A stretch of 64,000 bases of DNA from Gymnopilus junonius (lineage: Eukaryota > Basidiomycota > Agaricomycetes > Agaricales > Galerinaceae): positions 33,275 through 97,274 of the forward strand of contig JADNYJ010000152.1 in assembly GCA_015501075.1 (NCBI GenBank). Reading direction: 5' to 3'. This document shows, one piece after another, positions 22,760-34,295 of this stretch (position 1 is the first letter of the stretch; each line of letters opens with the position of its first letter). The notes below the pieces were generated by a model, which did no database searches, was not told where the DNA came from, and was given only the letters and a program-made list of their open reading frames with translations. The translations under genes and the position numbers were made by a program.

Positions 22760-24740
22760 ATGGGGCTGGTCGATAGCACCTTAGGCGCAACTTTCATCGG
22801 CTTCAATATCTCTTGTGTAATATTCGGAATTTTGACAACTCAAGTCTACGTATACTTCCAGCGCTTTCCTTTAGACAAACTTGCTTATAAGCTTCTGGTG
22901 AGTCCTGCTACTAGTAGGGTCATAATTTGTTTTGAACTCGCCTAGGTCGCCGCCTTATGGTAGTTTGTGCCCAGGACTCAAGGTTATGGCTTGTCGCTGA
23001 CAAGTATACAGGTGTCTCGAACTACTCGATCAAATATTTATCGCGTATTCTGTGTATTTCTATGTTATCACGTCAGTCGGAACGTTATCTCGTTTCCAGA
23101 TAAGAGTCTCATTTGTCGAACAAGCAACTTTGCGAACCCGTTCGCGATTCTGAGGGGTAAAATTATTTGGTGAGTTTCCATCCCGAAACGTTGTCCGTGA
23201 GTAGATGGCTGACGCTTTACTCATCAGGACGCTTATTGTAAATAATCTCATTTCGATCTTCAACGTTGCGCGACTGACGCGACTTGCGTATATCTTCAGA
23301 TTCAGATTGTGTTGGGGGTCAGTCTGTAAAGCTTTATCTTTAGAATCACCTTTACCTTGCCTTTGTAGAATTTTGTTGGGACTATCGTCAAGTGGTACGC
23401 TCGTCATGGAAGGAAAGTCTTAATTTTGTCTAACTCTTTTGACTTCTGAAGCTGCTTTTCTATGCGTGTCTGGAGATGTAATGTATACGCATTTTTTTCA
23501 TGTTTCTTGTACTGATTCCGATGTTTTTCCAGTTAGCAAACGCAATCTATATATCACCGGCGCTATCGTAAGTTGCTTACTGTGTTGGTTGCTTGTTTCA
23601 ATATGTTCCTCTGATTCCGTGCCAATCACAGGTAATTATGATACTAGTGCAATTTGCTCTCGCCATTCGTACGGGTTCTTCTTATGTTGGAAACTTTCTC
23701 ACTAACTATTTTGCTAGTTTATTGTGTCAAAGCGTAAGCCTTGATGAACCCCAGTACTTAACTTCCCTGGCCCTTAACTTTATCCCTCCAGATTCCAACT
23801 CACATCTCTCGTCGGTGTCAGTAACCTCAGGGTACGTCATTTCTTGGCCCATTGGATATCCAGCCCATCTCGAACTTGCCTAGCTTGTCGCAAGTCTGGC
23901 ACTTAGTGCTGGTCCTATGACAGATATCCTCATCGCCTTAGCTCTTTGTTATTTCTTGAGGAGATTGCGAACGGGGCACAAAAAGTACGTTCTACTCTTA
24001 GGCAATCCGATAGTCATCACGACTGACGGCACAGATAGGGCGGATTCGCTCGTCCGCTCTCTTAGCGTCTACGCGATCAATACAGGGGCCCTAACGGCGT
24101 ATTTGTCTTCCACATTTTTATTATTCATCATAACCTCACTGCCATTTGCAGAGCTGTTAGTTCATTAACCCTGATTCTAGTAAGAGCCAAACCTATTTCG
24201 CAGAAATCTTCCTCATTTCCTTCGTAGTACAATGTTCGACCGAATGCCTTCTATTTCATGGCTTCGTATTTCACACTGGCGAAGCGTAAGTGAAAATCTG
24301 TTGACGCATCTCCTTCTCCTCTTGAAGTCAGTCGTCCCCAGTTTATGCCATCTCCTTCTTGGCCGCTTTGAACACCCGCAAAGTAGTGAGAGGGAAAGGC
24401 ACGGATCAAGAAAGTGGTAATACAAGCGAAGCAAGAAATACCTTCTTCCTAGTCACAAACAATGGCCGCGTGCCACGAAATGTGGAACACACGAACCAGA
24501 CCAAGGCATGTGTCGTTATGTACTTTCATATGTGTACCTAGTCCTCATATCTATTTGCTCAGAGCGTAGAGATTGACATACATCAAGAAGTCTCTGTGGT
24601 TCGTGATATCGAAGATGAGCCTCTTCAAAGCCCCAAAGTAATCCAGTCTTTCTTAAAGTCCCTTGTTCCTATGACTTAACATTCATTTATTTTAAATCCA
24701 GACAACGTCAGATTCCAAGATGATCGGCATTGCCAGATGA
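22760..24740 (+). CDS. DUF6534 seven-transmembrane protein 1
   Basis: A member of the agaricomycete DUF6534 membrane-protein family, of unknown function. About fifteen short exons join in frame. Visible blocks are MGLVDSTLGATFIGFNISCV, FGILTTQVYVYFQRFPLD, LELLDQIFIAYSVYFYVIT, NFANPFAILRGKIIW, a WRxSKRNLYITGAI segment, DILIALALCYFLRRLRTG, ADSLVRSLSVYAINTGALT, a final helix ending KLYAISFLAALNTRK, and a polar cytoplasmic tail with VEIDIHQEVSVVRD. Hydrophobic stretches fit seven membrane helices; the N-terminus is short and the tail is cytoplasmic by family convention. The next-to-last intron but one (24506-24562) uses a GC donor. No frame break. Length about 390 residues. A decayed paralogue lies at 36912-38629. 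Confidence 0.85.
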
Positions 24741-27287
24741 ACCTCATTTATTCTCTCTATTTAAATTGTGTCCTCATGTTGTATATTTACGGTCATTCCC
24801 TTGCTCTGGTTACCTCGACGATGGCGTCTCCGACTTCGCTGGTGCTAATGATAGGATCACATTTAGTTTTGTAGTTATATCCCTGGCCCCTAAATGATCT
24901 CCTCCTGCGGAGGCTCTTCACATTGCCGCAATCCCTTATTATCTCGAAGTGAAGAATTACTTTAAATTACCTTACATTAAATTAATCGAACGTTCCAAAA
25001 GGTACGGTAATCGCTGGTCTCATACCCATCCATCAAGTAATACTATACATGGGATTGGGGACATCAACTCGTATCGGCGCGGTGGGCGCCCCAGGGGTCC
25101 TTCAGCCGAGCAGCCGAGCCCACCCGCTCCCCCGTAAGAATGTATCTTTTTGGAGGTCACTCCGGTGTCACATAGCGCCAACTACGTCCTCGAATTGTCC
25201 TTGAAATGCATGCCTGAGCATTGTCTTTAAACAATGGGATTCCTAGAAATACATACACCATGTAGATTTAGAATTCCAATCCTGTATCCCTTTCCCGTAG
25301 GTTCGAAATGCTAACAAAGCCTGTTTAAGCTAGCGCTGTCACCAAACCAGTCCCAGTCCCAGACCTTGTCACAGGTGTTGGTGCTTACCTTTCTTCAAAA
25401 TTCAAGAATTTCGAGGCCCAGGCTCAGGACATTACAGACTTTACACCTTGGCATTATTGACTTACAGCCAGATGGTAGACCTCTTAAGGAAAACAAAATT
25501 TAAATAACTGGGCAGCTCAAAAAACTGTGAGCTAAAATGCACCTTTTGAATCCAGATCAAAATTTCACCAACTGAATTACATCGGCCAGTGCACAAGTCG
25601 ATGAGTATAAATGGATATTAATGCCTATAGTGTCCAATGAGATTGCAGGACTTTGGCATCTAATGGCAGTATCATTGAGAGTCGAGACGAGGTTACAGTC
25701 CTGAATCTCTTGTTAGTCTTTTCGAGAGGGTTATTCAAATGTAGTTGAGCTGGGAGGTAAACGAAGAAAAGAGTAGAAAAGCTGTATAGATGGTGATTTG
25801 ATTGATGAATACATAAGTTTAGTGGAAGTAAGGAAGCGACGAGCAGAGTACACGGCGTGACTGACGATGAGCTTGTGACCCTTGTGACTACCCGTTAGCC
25901 CCTTCCAAAAATATACATTCTCACAGGTGGCGAGCGGCTGTTCGGCTGAAGGCCCCCTAATTTCACAACATCGAGGAACCTTGCAAACCAAGGGCATACT
26001 TCAAATTACACCAACATGTTTCATTTGGGGACAAGGATGCCAAGCATGGGTCCTAATGATCTTCACTTATGGGATAAGGTAGAGTCTAGGTGTTTGTTGG
26101 TTGAGTTTATTCTTCAAAATATGAGTTTAGGTTGACCCCCTGCTGGCCTTGCAGCAGCATATGTAAGGACTGACCCAACTCAGCTACCGAGAAGAGTATG
26201 ATAATGTAAGTTGCACAGGAGATACCATCATCATTTTACTGAATAATTCTTCTTCAAGTAACAACATGATTGTGTTACAGTTTTAATTGATGCTGATATT
26301 TGAATGTTGTATCAATGGAATGGGATGGAAAGTAATATATGTGGAAGGCAAAGATATCCTACTTGTGCTTACACGACTCAGGCTCGGACAGAGACGTCGC
26401 ATACTGTACTATTTCATTCAATTCGGCAGTCACGCGTCACGGCCATTTTTTTTGACCCCGGATTTAATTCTTTCTCAATTTTTCTGATTTTTGGGAATTT
26501 CTGAAAAGTGCAAAAAAGTCACGTGGGTGCCGAATCAAATGAAATAAGTTATCACGAGCTTATCCGAAGCTAAGGATATGGAGGGTTTAACTTAATGACC
26601 AAGGAAACCAGCCATTATTTATTGTATCCTTTGGTCGCTGATTTAAAAGAATTCTGAAAGCTCGTCTGCGCCATGCCGAGTCAGCACCATAGTGTACTTG
26701 AGCGTAGTGGCAGGTACGCAGTGGCGGGTCTTTCTTCCAATCCTCCAGCACTTCCAAGAGCTTGAAAACAAAATGAGTAACTATCTGATCACCCGCGAAT
26801 CAATCACACATTAAAAAAAGGTTGAACAGACGTGAAAAAAGAATCAGTATAGGAGATCTAGAAGGACCGAGCAGATCGACCGTCGTACTAATTCGACTTT
26901 AAATAATTTAGATATCCAGGAATATTCAGATTCAGAGGCCCTTGTCTCAGCACATAGACGCCAGCGAAACCTGTAAAGAAAGTCTTGATATATGCTTCTA
27001 GAGAAATCGTCCCAGGCCAAGGAGAAGAAAAAGCAGAGAAGAGAAGCTAAGAGAAGTCGTTTGAAGTTTGCAATTGGTACGGATTTTGTCCGATGATGTC
27101 CGGACCGGCGAACTGATGTGCCAATTATGGGAAAATGCTGTCAAGTGACATGACGAGGACCGTATTGGCAAAGGACCAGCATCACCAACGGTCCGTTCAT
27201 TGCCCAACTCTTCGAACTTCTTGCTTTGCTTCTTGCTCCATGATCTATTATTCTATCCCAACTTCATGCTGATTGTGCTTCTCCACC
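24741..27287. other. 2.5-kb intergenic region with a probable transposon remnant
   Basis: No ORF has support. A 866-bp segment bounded by inverted repeats is listed separately. The rest is AT-rich, apart from the last ~150 bases that are the promoter of the GH35 gene. Confidence 0.5.
25093..25958. mobile_element. non-autonomous DNA transposon candidate bounded by inverted ends
   Basis: Left end at 25093 reads AGGGGTCCTTCAGCCGAGCAG; the right end at 25958 read on the minus strand is AGGGGGCCTTCAGCCGAACAG. Similarity goes on in blocks for about 75 bases (GAATGTATxTTTTTGGA in both arms). The interior has no coding capacity. I could not find a clear target-site duplication. The GGGGCCTTCAGCC core also occurs inside the small element at 22117-22246. 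Confidence 0.5.
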
Positions 27288-30200
27288 ATGCTATCAAGTC
27301 ATGAGACTGCTTCAAAGGTGTCAATGGATCTCAGACTTTCTTCAAATAAAAAAGTGAGGTTATGTAGCCCAGAAATCGAACCTGAAATTGGACTCAAGGA
27401 AAAAATATCGTCACAACCAGCTCGCCACTCGAAGTCTGACCACTGGACAGCATTCATGACAGGGTTTGAGCCGCCAGTCATCCAGAGTCCCTCTAAACGA
27501 AAACCCGGCAGGTTCTTATTGGCATGCCTAGTATCCGTGGCCCTTGTTCTTTCCGCCACGCACCTCTATCCATTACAAGCACTGGACTTGCATCAACTCC
27601 CCAAAGTCCTTACCCGTACCATCTTTGCTGGAGGTGAATCTGCACGTGGCTTAGTTGAGGATGTCGAAACTCAGTTGCATAATTTTGTCCGAACACCCGA
27701 CGTCCAATTCGATAATTTCAGCTTGATCTTGAAAGGACAACGCGTATTTCTCTAGTGGGTCTAGTATCTTTCTTGCTTGATTCGCCGTTTAATTTTCTTT
27801 TATAGTTCAGGAGAGTTCCACACATTCCGGCTTCCAGTCCCTTCCCTATGGCCGGATATTTTAGAGAAGGCCAAGGCAGCGGGATTGAATGCCCTTAGTG
27901 TTTATACGCATATGGGACTTATCAATCCAGCTCCTGGTGTAGTGGATTTTGATGGCTTCCGCGCATTGCAACCACTTTACGATGCTGCGAGGGAGGCAGG
28001 AATCTGGATAGTTCTCCGCCCAGGTAATATTTCCGGTTTATGTTTGATCAACAAAGGCTGATATTTGACTTGGAAAGGTCCTGTTGGTGATTCTCCATTC
28101 CATTTTTAATTCTAAACTAATTGAAGTTGTTAAAGTACATCAATGCTGAAACGACCGCGGGAGGTATTGCTCATTGGGCTACCTCCGAAGTTGCCGGTCA
28201 ACTACGAACCAATGCAACAGATTGGAAGGCCGCATGGCAAGATTACGTTCAAGGAATCATCAAAGTGACTGCCCCGAACCAGATCAATAACGGTGGCCCT
28301 GTGATTGGTGTGTACCTTTCTTCACTTCTGCTCATCAATTAGATTTTCATACACGTATTCGTACAGCAATCCAAGTCGGTATGGCATTCTTTGTGTTACT
28401 GGAAGTAGAGACTCTGACCCCTTGGTATAGACAACGAATACTCCCAGAGCCCCGTCAGCCACGCAGAATACTTTGCAGAGCTTGAAGATGTCTATCATAA
28501 TTCGAGCATTGTGGTACCGTTAACCTATAACGACCCAGGTGAAGGAAGAAACTTCATCAACGGCACTGTAAGGCTCCCGTTCGAAGGTTTTGTTTTGAAA
28601 CAACTTACCCTTCCTCATAGGGAGCTGTAGACCTTTACGGGTGAGGTTCTTGACTTAAAATAGTAGTCATCCACCTCAGATTGCATTTCAGGCTCGATTC
28701 ATACCCTCAAGGTTTCGATTGCTCGAACTCCACAGATTGGAACGGTGTCACAACAAACTACCATAGTTACCACGCTCAAGTCAATCCTTCTCAGGCTTGG
28801 TACATTCCCGGTGGGTTTGCTCCTGATTCGGTCTTAATTTGCAGCTGACGCTTTTAAAAGAATTTCAAGGAGGATCTTTCGACGCTTGGGGACCAAACGC
28901 ACCAGGATATGCAGGTTGTCGAGTATTGACCGGACCCGATTTCCAATCCGTGTTCAATCTCCAGCTTTGGGCCAGCAATGCAAAATTGATAAATTATTAC
29001 ATGCTATACGGGTAAGCCTCCTTGACTAAGTGAAACACATTTGATCAATCCTTGTTCAGGGGAACATCATGGGGTGCAATTCCTTTCCATGGCGTTTATA
29101 CGTCTTATGACTATGGTGCTACGGTGAGAATCGGTTGTCGCTCGAGTTGCATGTTTTCTGATTGAAACCAGTTCACTGAATCTCGGGAGCTCACGACGAA
29201 AACAGATGAACTGAAGAGACAAGCCTTGTTCCTTCGAAGTTCTCCTGAATTTTATAAGACGAATTGGATAGCAGATGCTTCTACTGGCCTTCAGGTTTCG
29301 ACCAACTCAGCAGCTTTCGTCACACTGTTGCAAAATCCTGACACTGGCGCCTCGTTCTATATCGCACGCCAGGCCAGTTCAACGTCCACGTGAGTATATT
29401 TATGCGTTCTCTGCAAATATTCGCAGTGAAACTTAGCGATTTGTAGGGCGACAACTACCTTCAAACTGAATGCCACAGTCTCGGGTGCTCCCGTTCAAAT
29501 CCCTATTGTGATTCCTTCCATCACCCTAGGAGGGCGGGAATCCAAAGTTATCGTCACTGATTACTCTTTCGGCACGTCGTCTAAAATTGCATTCTCGACC
29601 GCCCAAATATTCTTTGCTGGCGCAATCGACAAGCGGGATGTAATCTTCCTTCACGGCAATTCCACTCAGGATCATGAAGCTGCGATACAGTTTACCGGAA
29701 TACCCAACAACTTCCACAATACCTCTGCTTCTTTAGTCAAATTTACCAATGGTACTGCTGGCTTGGCACCAAGCACGACTCTCGTTAGCTTCTTTTCGGG
29801 AATTGAAGGATTGGTCACCATTTGGGATTCGGATACACAACTTGTGCTCTATGCAGATTCTGACACCGCAGCCACGTTCTGGGCTCCAGTCATTTCAGGA
29901 AAGAGCGGCGTTCCTCTCAAGAACTTCTGGGGCATTGGAACCAACGAATCTGTTCTGGTTGGTGGCCCGTACCTAGTTCGTAATGCCAGCATATCAGGTT
30001 CACATCTTGCACTCCGAGGAGATCTCAAAACTGGCGTGAGGTTAACCGTTATCGGACCGAAAGCCATCAGATCAATTTCGTGGAACGGCGAGACAGTGGA
30101 TCCAGACATTGCCGCCGCATCTGCTGTGTCCACTTCTGGCGCATTCGTCGGACAACTTGGCCTCAGTAAAGCATTCAGCGGTGTCACAATTCCAAAGTTG

Positions 30201-31686
30201 ACCGGATGGAAGTTCAAAGATAGCTTGCCTGAAATTCAACATACTTTTAACGACGGTTCGTGGACGATTGCGAACCATACCACGACCAATATACCCCTCA
30301 AACCTTATTATGGTGACGGAAGTATTCTCTATGGATGTGATTACGGATTGTATGCTGTTATCTCTTTGGCCCTGACGTACGCTCACTGACTCCATTAGCT
30401 GTGAAAATACTGTTCTTTGGAGAGGTCATTTCATTCCTACTGGCCCAGAGAAGAGCGTAAATTTGTCTATCAATGGAGGTGAAGGTAAAAATCATTGCTG
30501 TGAAATAGTTCAAAATACCCAATAGACCAACAGCTTTTGCCGCAAGTATTTGGATCAACAATGTCTTCCTCGGCACCTCTTTCGGAAAGTGGGTCTATCC
30601 ACGCCCTTCCATATACTGGTAGCTGATTTTACATACATTTCAGCTCATCCAACAACGCAAATATTCTGGAAGAAACAGACGACAAGTTTGTTTTCCCGAC
30701 GGGGGCTTTGGTTCCTCATAAAGATAACGTGATAACGGTGGTTCAAGTAAGCATGTTCACGTCCTAGATTATCTTAAACTTACTTTACGTATAGGACAAC
30801 ATGGGGTTGAATGAAACCGATGGTTGTGAGTTCTAATAAGTCTTAGGCATGCATGTTTATTCAGACATGTTCCAGCCAATACCGACAGTTCAAAGAGCCC
30901 TCGAGGTATTCGAGGCTTCCAGCTGGATGGTGACACGAAATTCGGGAAGTGGAAAGTTCAAGGCAAGGTCGGCGGATACAATCAGTATGTCTAGCATGCC
31001 TGCAGAGTGGATGTTAACCCCTAATGCACCTCATTTAGCTTCCCAGACAAAGTCAGAGGTGCGGTAGCTCTCTTCTTCACTCACATTTCATGTTTTCGAC
31101 GCCTTTCATAGGTATCTTCAATGAAGGAGGTCTGTTTGGTGAACGTCAGGGATGGCATCTCCCTGGCTTCTCTACAAACGGCTGGGTCTCACGGGATCTT
31201 TCTCATGGTCTACCAAACAACGCTGCCGGTGTTGGATTCTTCGTGACCACATTCGAGTTGAATATTCCGAAAGGTCTTGATGTCATGTTGTCCTTTACGT
31301 TCGATGAGCCACTTGGCCAACCTTATAGAGCTTTCTTGTTTGTGAATGGTTGGATGATGGGTAAGAGAGTCGGAAACTTAGGGTGAGCCTTCGTCTTGAG
31401 TAGCGCCTGAATTTTGCCTGACAAAATTACCAGACCTCAGGCCAAATTCCCAGTGCATGAAGGCATTCTGGACTACAGAGGCAAAAAGTATGTCAAAACC
31501 TTGGCTAATGTGGCGACGTCTGAATAACGGGTCTTTCACAGTACTGTTGCGGTTGCGCTATGGGCCATGACTCCTAACGTCACAATTTCTCCGAACCTTG
31601 AGCTTACCCTAGACAGTGTCTACGATGGTGGGATAGGAAATGTGGTCACAAATAATCCACCATGGTCTGCAGTTGGAAGGACTTAA
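27288..31686 (+). CDS. GH35 beta-galactosidase with N-terminal membrane anchor
   Basis: A large glycoside hydrolase family 35 enzyme that releases terminal beta-galactose from glycans such as pectic galactan. The catalytic barrel starts YSGEFHTFRLPVPSLWPDIL and contains RPGPYINAETTAGG with the acid/base Glu, then VIAIQVDNEYSQSP, and LYxxYGGTSWG with the helix before VYTSYDYGA. Later galactosidase domains show YGCDYGFCENTVLWRGHF and LPGFSTNGWVSRDLSHGLPN. About twenty introns are inferred, including a 5-nt exon at 28078-28082. Total length is roughly 1,050-1,100 residues. Instead of a plain signal peptide there is a ~75-residue polar leader and then a hydrophobic segment (FLLACLVSVALVLSATHL), so it looks like a type II membrane protein. 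Two one-base frame gaps are inferred near 29058 and 30889. Confidence 0.88.
28078..28082 (+). other. 5-nt microexon of the GH35 gene
   Basis: GTCCT between an ag acceptor (28076-28077) and a gt donor (28083-28084) supplies the Gly-Pro of the GPYINAE active-site motif. Without it the frame and the motif are lost. Confidence 0.6.
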
Positions 31687-31782
31687 CGCCAATGACTTTC
31701 TTGTATTACCAAAATGATGTCTTTTGTACAACACTAGGACTGCAATCGATCGGTCCATAAACCACAGTGAAAACAGTTCATT
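31687..31782. terminator. short convergent 3' intergenic gap
   Basis: Only 96 bp separate the stop codons of GH35 and of the FAD protein on the opposite strand, so both must end transcription here or overlap. Confidence 0.4.
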
Positions 31783-34104
31783 TCAAAATGTGTTGATTCC
31801 CAGCAACCAAGTCAAGACACCCAACAACACACTTCCAGCCATCCCAAGCAAAGGTCTAACACCTGATTTCTCTAACCAATCAAAAATCCATGCAGCTACT
31901 TTGTATGTGAAATTTTCAGACCCTCGTCGAGCGAGTCGAACGTGATGGTCCGCATGCTGGATATCGAAAGGCGGGCGAACAGTCAGGCGACGTGTGGGGA
32001 TAGTCATACTGCACAAGTTTGAGGTATATGACATAGCAGTGGGCAAGCTCTTCTGGTCATCATCAATGGAGCAAGCAGCCAAAAGGCCAGAGGTGAATCC
32101 ATCTTCATGGAAACCATATTTGAGGTAGGCTCCTGCATAAGAAATGGACCGTGTGTTTTGGATCTTGTACATTTCATTTTGTGCCTTTACAGCCTGCAAG
32201 GAAAAACCAGGGATCAGGAGTGATGCACGGTCCTTAGATACCAGTTATTGAGAAGTACGCACTTTAGAGTCTAGGACCGGGTGATCATACTGCCAACGAC
32301 CCACAATGGTATCTTCAGAAGGTTCGAAAGGCGGGTTGAGCGTTACAAGAACAGGCCCATAACGGGATTCTGGGATGTGTTGTAGATCGTTCATTCCATC
32401 TGTTTGTCTATTCGATCAACCAGTATCAGTAAATCGAGGTGAACAAACTCACATGTCCTACAAAACACCTTGCATAAGAGAAGTAATAAAAGTGTCAGAG
32501 AATGAAAACCTCACAGAGAAACTTCATTGATTTCCATCTTGATAGGCCGTACTGGACTTCTACTCTTCGGGGAGTAAAGTTGACCGTCTTCGTCTTCAGT
32601 ACCAGAATTGTATCCGTTGCCACCCTTTTCGTCTGACACGGGCGTAGTTGATGACAAATAGTTCCAACACGACCAAGCCATCCTGCTCCTCGGCATTAGC
32701 TGCAAACAAATGTCAAGAATTGCCAAGTGAAGGAAGAGGGAGTTATGCTTACGTTCGTATCGGAATGCAGTACGGCTTCATTCTTATTCCAAGCGAACAA
32801 GCTCAAAATGCGGTCTTCTTCGTCTGTTAAACCACCAACACGAAGAATGTTCAGAACGGCATCGGAATGACAAGCAAATATGACGTGGTCGTATTTAACT
32901 TCATGACCAGCAATAGTCGTTAGGATGACCTGAGGATTGCCACCGTCTTCGCGCTCTACGTTTCTAACCGACTGAACAGCACTATTCAGGTGCAATTGAT
33001 CTTGGGGCAGCTTCGATAGGATCGCGTTTACATATCGATAGCTGATAGCTACTAATAAATATGCACAGGTTGATTTGAATGGATAAAGCACGTACCTTCC
33101 GCCTTGAATTGTCAGCCAAGAAGGCTTCCCGGTTATTTGAAGAAGGTGATGGTTATACATGAATTGAATCTAAAATGACATCGACCTTCGTGTTCAATGC
33201 ATCGGAAGGTTTCGTACCAAGGTGCGCGCCGGAAAGTCAAGGAAACAATTGTCGGGAGGCGTGCTCCATATCGCGGCTGTCATCGGCTGAGTGTGCGTCT
33301 TCAGCAATTGCAAGGAGAGCAAGGAATGCGACATACGATTAGGTAGTTGTTTTTAAAAGCGTCTGAATAACCTTCCCTGCTTAAATATTCACCGATAGAA
33401 ATGTCTTCGGCATCTTTTTCGTCGAGGAGGACGCGTCTGGAGCAGACGTTGAAACGCAACACGTCATATATCATTCGCCACATATCTGGATCAACCAAAC
33501 GACGCGGTTGGCAAAACACGGTCGCAAGGTTCTTGCCGGCCCATTCAAAAGCACCCCGATCTCGAGAGATGCTGAACGTCATCTCTGTAGGAAGGATACG
33601 AATGCTTGATTTTTGATCAATTGTCGTGGTAGTCCCTCTCCCCAAGAACCAAGAAGTAGCAAGGAAATTTTGCAATCTTGTTTTCGGCGAGTACAGCCGA
33701 AGAAAGCGCAAGAAATTGGGATATGTTGTTGGGTTGAAGACAATCTGGCATGTATCCATAAGCTAATTTCTTCAATTTCAAATGGTCAGACATACAAATC
33801 CACTACAGCAGCGCGATTAGCAACCCTACGAAGGAGTTGAATGACTTGACCACATACGTATCGACGTCAACGCCTTCGTCCTGTGTCTTCCCCTTCGGTA
33901 CGAAGTGGACAGTATTTGCATGCCCACCAGGACGAGAATCCGACTCATAGAGGTGGACTTCATGATCACTGTGTTCATTCAAGAGCTTTGTATAGATGCC
34001 AAGGCCCAAAGTATATCAGAACGTCGATAATGACGACTAAAGATAGCACTCACCCATGTGGCCGCCAGGCCAGACACCCCAGAGCCAACTACGGCGATTT
34101 TCAT
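31783..34104 (-). CDS. COG2907-like FAD/NAD-binding amine-oxidase-fold protein
   Basis: The N-terminus MKIAVVGSGVSGLAATWLL is a perfect Rossmann dinucleotide-binding motif (GxGxxG) for FAD, followed by the acidic strand end HEVHLYESDSRPGGHANTV that completes the FAD site. Downstream blocks are DTGFIVFNPTTYPNF, IEYLSREGYSDAF-like text, PMTAAIWSTPP, VxYDHVIFACHSD (second FAD strand) and a C-terminal part with SYAGAYLKYGFHEDGFTSG, the usual closing FAD motif. Length is roughly 570 residues. The C-terminus ends in a hydrophobic segment (PLLGMAGSVLLGVLTWLLGI), suggesting membrane association. Relatives in bacteria sit beside cyclopropane-fatty-acid synthases; the substrate here is unknown. About ten introns, with a 7-nt exon at 33796-33802. 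Frame is clean. Start is at 34104. Confidence 0.85.
33796..33802 (-). other. 7-nt microexon of the FAD-protein gene
   Basis: On the minus strand, TGGATTT sits between a tag acceptor and a gtatgt donor. It rebuilds the conserved DTGFIVFN block; skipping it breaks frame. Confidence 0.6.
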
Positions 34105-34295
34105 CCTTTGTTTTCGATTTTGTAAATGGGTATGAAGAAAAGGGGAAACGAAGCGGAAATATTTGGCATCGTGTCCAACCTCAGGTCAGGGAGTCGGTTG
34201 CTTGGTAGGTTGATGATCGCAAGTCGCGATCCCCACGGCTCGTCCAAGCGACTTTGTCACTGATCCAAAATTTCAAACTACCGAACTCCCCATCT

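Noticed and set aside
27300..31686. idea that pectin methylesterases, DUF6534 and GH35 form a dedicated CAZyme gene cluster
   Set aside because: They are separated by unrelated genes and large gaps, lie on different strands, and show no shared promoter motif I can see.
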